6,268 nucleotides of DNA from JBMNTP01 sp050945795 (GTDB lineage: Bacteria; Bacillota; Clostridia; Christensenellales; MGBC116941), in contig JBMNTP010000044.1 in assembly GCA_050945795.1 (NCBI GenBank), positions 1 to 6,268 on the forward strand, given 5' to 3'. Each line of letters starts with the position of its first letter. The stretch's first letter is position 1. This document shows positions 4,545-6,268 of this stretch, piece after piece. The notes beneath the pieces were generated by a model that ran no database searches, had not been told where the DNA came from, and worked only from the letters and a program-made list of their open reading frames with translations. Position numbers and translations under genes: made by a program.

Positions 4545-5264
4545 ATGAAAAGACAGATAATTACAATAGATAAAGATAAATGCGTTGGTTGCGGCCTGTG
4601 TGTTTCAGCTTGCCAGGAAGGCGCTCTCGGCATGGTGGACGGCAAAGCCGTTCTTCTTCGTGAAGACCATTGTGACGGCCTTGGCAACTGCCTGCCCGCC
4701 TGCCCTACCGGCGCTATAACATTTGAAACGCGCGAAGCTCCGGCGTTTGACGCAGAAGCCGCGAAAGAGACAATGGCGGCAAGAAAATCCGAAGCTGAAG
4801 CGCCAAAATTCTCCGGCTGTCCCGGACGCCAAAGCCGTGCTATAATAAGAAGCAGCCCGGCCGAAACGGCAGCGGCGCCGGCCAATCTAAGCGCGCAATC
4901 GCAGCTTAATCAATGGCCGGTTCAGATAAAGCTTGTTCCGGTAAACGCCCCGTATTTTAGGGACGCGAAACTGCTTATCGCCGCCGACTGCACCGCCTTC
5001 TCATACGCTTCTTTCCATGAGCGTTTCATGAAAGGCCGCATAACCATAATTGGCTGTCCCAAGCTTGATGAAGGCGACTATGCCGAAAAACTTACGGCAA
5101 TACTGCGCCATAATGATATTAAGAGCGTCACCGTCGTTAAGATGGAAGTTCCCTGCTGCACAGGACTTGCCAACGCTGCTATTACCGCACTCAAAGACAG
5201 CGGCAAGATGATACCCTGGCAGCTGGTAACGATATCTACCGACGGACAGATAATAGACGAATGA
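4545..5264 (+). CDS. Two-cluster ferredoxin-like electron carrier paired with Hcp
   Basis: This 239-residue iron-sulfur protein has an N-terminal dicluster ferredoxin domain: C13-x2-C16-x2-C19-x3-C23 is a full [4Fe-4S] motif, while the second reads C43-x5-C49-x3-C53-P and lacks the second cysteine of the standard pattern. CDGLGNCLPACP-type motifs are usual in this subfamily, so the fourth ligand may come from elsewhere or the cluster may be of another type. An Ala/Glu-rich linker (62-88) and GCPGRQSR (91-98) lead to a C-terminal domain (about 124-239) with LLIAADCTAFSY (143-154), GCPKLD (170-175) and VPCCTG (202-207), carrying Cys149, Cys171 and Cys204-Cys205, perhaps another metal site. GAGAGG lies eight bases before ATG. 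hcp follows after 13 bases, so it most likely delivers electrons to Hcp in the cytoplasm. Confidence 0.88.
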   Translation: MKRQIITIDKDKCVGCGLCVSACQEGALGMVDGKAVLLREDHCDGLGNCLPACPTGAITFETREAPAFDAEAAKETMAARKSEAEAPKFSGCPGRQSRAIIRSSPAETAAAPANLSAQSQLNQWPVQIKLVPVNAPYFRDAKLLIAADCTAFSYASFHERFMKGRITIIGCPKLDEGDYAEKLTAILRHNDIKSVTVVKMEVPCCTGLANAAITALKDSGKMIPWQLVTISTDGQIIDE

Positions 5265-5277
5265 AAGGGGAAAAATA

Positions 5278-6268
5278 ATGTCAGAGATGTTTTGTTTCCA
5301 ATGCGAGCAGACGGCAAAAGGTACCGGATGCACCAAATCAGGAGTATGCGGTAAAAAACCGGATACCGCCAACCTTCAAGACAGGCTGACCGGTGAGCTG
5401 GTCGCGCTGGCGAAAGCGGCTTCCGATCCGTCCGCAGAAACGTACAAAGTTATACTTGAGGGCCTTTTCACAACAATAACAAACGTTGCTTTTGAAAATG
5501 CCGCTATTGAACGCCAAATCGAACGCACCCGTCTCGCCGCTTTGCAGGCCAACCCTCATTGCGCCGTTGTTGACGGATGCCCTGAATATGAGCCGCTCGA
5601 TATGAAAGAGCTGTGGGGCGCCAATGAAGACGTCCGTTCGCTAAAATCGCTGCTGCTGCTCGGTATGCGCGGCATGGCGGCATACGCTTACCACGCGCTT
5701 ATGCTCGGCAAAACCGATGATGAGGTCAACGCGTTTTTCGTGCGCGGCCTTAAAGCGCTGGATGAGGATCTAAGCGTAAGCGAGCTTTATGACCTCGTGA
5801 TGGAGTTTGGCGGCGTAAACCTAAAGTGCATGGCGCTACTTGACGAGGCGAACACCTCAGCTTACGGCACGCCGGAGCCGACAAAGGTAACTGCGAATGT
5901 TGAGCCCGGCCCGTTTATCGTAGTAACCGGCCATGACCTTAAAGACCTTGAGGACTTGCTCAAGCAAACCGAAGGCAAAGGCATCAACATTTACACGCAC
6001 GGCGAAATGCTGCCTGCCCATGCTTATCCCGGCCTTAAGTCGTATAAGCATCTTAAAGGCAACTTTGGAACAGCGTGGCAAAATCAGCAGAAGGAATTCG
6101 ACTCAATGCCCGGCGCGGTACTTTTTACCACCAACTGCCTGATGCCGGTGCGTGACAGCTATAAAGACAGAGTGTTTACAACCGAAGTTGTAAATCACGA
6201 CGGCATTACACATATAGGCGAGGACAAGGATTTCACGCCTGTTATAGAAAAGGCGCTGGAGCTTGGCG
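5278..6268 (+). CDS. hcp: Hybrid cluster protein (hydroxylamine / NO reductase), class I, 3' end outside window
   Basis: The first 330 residues of Hcp are present; the family is about 540-550 long and the frame runs off the edge. C6-x2-C9-x8-C18-x5-C24 is the N-terminal cluster motif of class I enzymes ([4Fe-4S]), unlike the longer class II spacing of Escherichia coli. The helical region after it is present, so this is not the shortened class III form. By family comparison His219 (VVTGHDL), Glu243 (YTHGEMLPAHAYP) and Cys287 (FTTNCLMP) are the first three hybrid-cluster ligands; the remaining Cys, Glu and Lys ligands lie beyond 6268. Hcp reduces hydroxylamine to ammonia in vitro and is thought to act physiologically as an NO reductase forming N2O, under nitrosative stress. 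AGGGG (5266-5270) lies seven bases before ATG. It is the second gene of the operon, 13 bases after the ferredoxin-like gene. Confidence 0.97.
   Translation, partial: MSEMFCFQCEQTAKGTGCTKSGVCGKKPDTANLQDRLTGELVALAKAASDPSAETYKVILEGLFTTITNVAFENAAIERQIERTRLAALQANPHCAVVDGCPEYEPLDMKELWGANEDVRSLKSLLLLGMRGMAAYAYHALMLGKTDDEVNAFFVRGLKALDEDLSVSELYDLVMEFGGVNLKCMALLDEANTSAYGTPEPTKVTANVEPGPFIVVTGHDLKDLEDLLKQTEGKGINIYTHGEMLPAHAYPGLKSYKHLKGNFGTAWQNQQKEFDSMPGAVLFTTNCLMPVRDSYKDRVFTTEVVNHDGITHIGEDKDFTPVIEKALELG

Noticed and set aside
4514..4885. Minus-strand open frame of 123 codons opposite the ferredoxin-like gene
   Set aside because: It is antisense to a gene with clear Fe-S motifs, has no SD, and is low-complexity Ala/Ser/Arg-rich.
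5001..5372. Minus-strand open frame of 123 codons across the ferredoxin-hcp junction
   Set aside because: It overlaps the 3' end of one real gene and the conserved 5' end of hcp, has no family resemblance, and is a shadow frame.

Overview
The window looks like chromosome from an anaerobic, low-to-mid GC Firmicute of clostridial type. The reasons are strong AAGGAGG ribosome binding sites, a very clostridial short-chain flavodoxin, a DUF3793 protein, a Crp/Fnr regulator of the clostridial type, and a class I hybrid cluster protein (Hcp) with its partner ferredoxin. No feature allows a genus to be named. There is no intact insertion sequence, tRNA, rRNA or CRISPR array.

Layout. Positions 1-270 hold no convincing gene. 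They contain a nested set of perfect inverted repeats (2-120) and then the leader of a rightward gene for a conserved, uncharacterised, cysteine-rich helical protein (271-840). Two hairpins (848-905 and 957-981) separate it from a converging leftward block. Read in its own direction (right to left), that block is: DUF3793 protein (3544-2885), flavodoxin (2862-2437), a hairpin terminator candidate, encapsulated ferritin-like protein (2182-1820) and encapsulin shell (1808-996). The ferritin-like protein ends in a cargo-loading tail, and the encapsulin SD overlaps its stop codon, so the last two genes form a tight nanocompartment operon. A near-consensus promoter (TTGACG-17-TATACT) precedes DUF3793, with a GTTAG-N6-CTAAC palindrome on its predicted start site. 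This suggests a metal-responsive repressor of the DtxR type.

The right part is a divergent pair: a leftward Crp/Fnr-family regulator (4458-3778) and a rightward operon of a two-cluster ferredoxin-like protein (4545-5264) and hcp (5278 to beyond the window). The 86-base gap between them contains GTTGT-N4-ACAAC, centred 41.5 bases upstream of the start site predicted from a perfect TATAAT that has no -35 box. This is the textbook arrangement for class II activation by a Crp/Fnr protein.

Together the window reads as two adjacent stress modules of an anaerobe: iron sequestration in a protein nanocompartment, possibly with flavodoxin as reductant, and detoxification of nitric oxide or hydroxylamine by Hcp under its own regulator. 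No wholly new system is evident. The less-described parts are the DUF3793-flavodoxin-encapsulin neighbourhood, its palindrome, the cysteine-rich protein at the left, and the structured element at the left edge.
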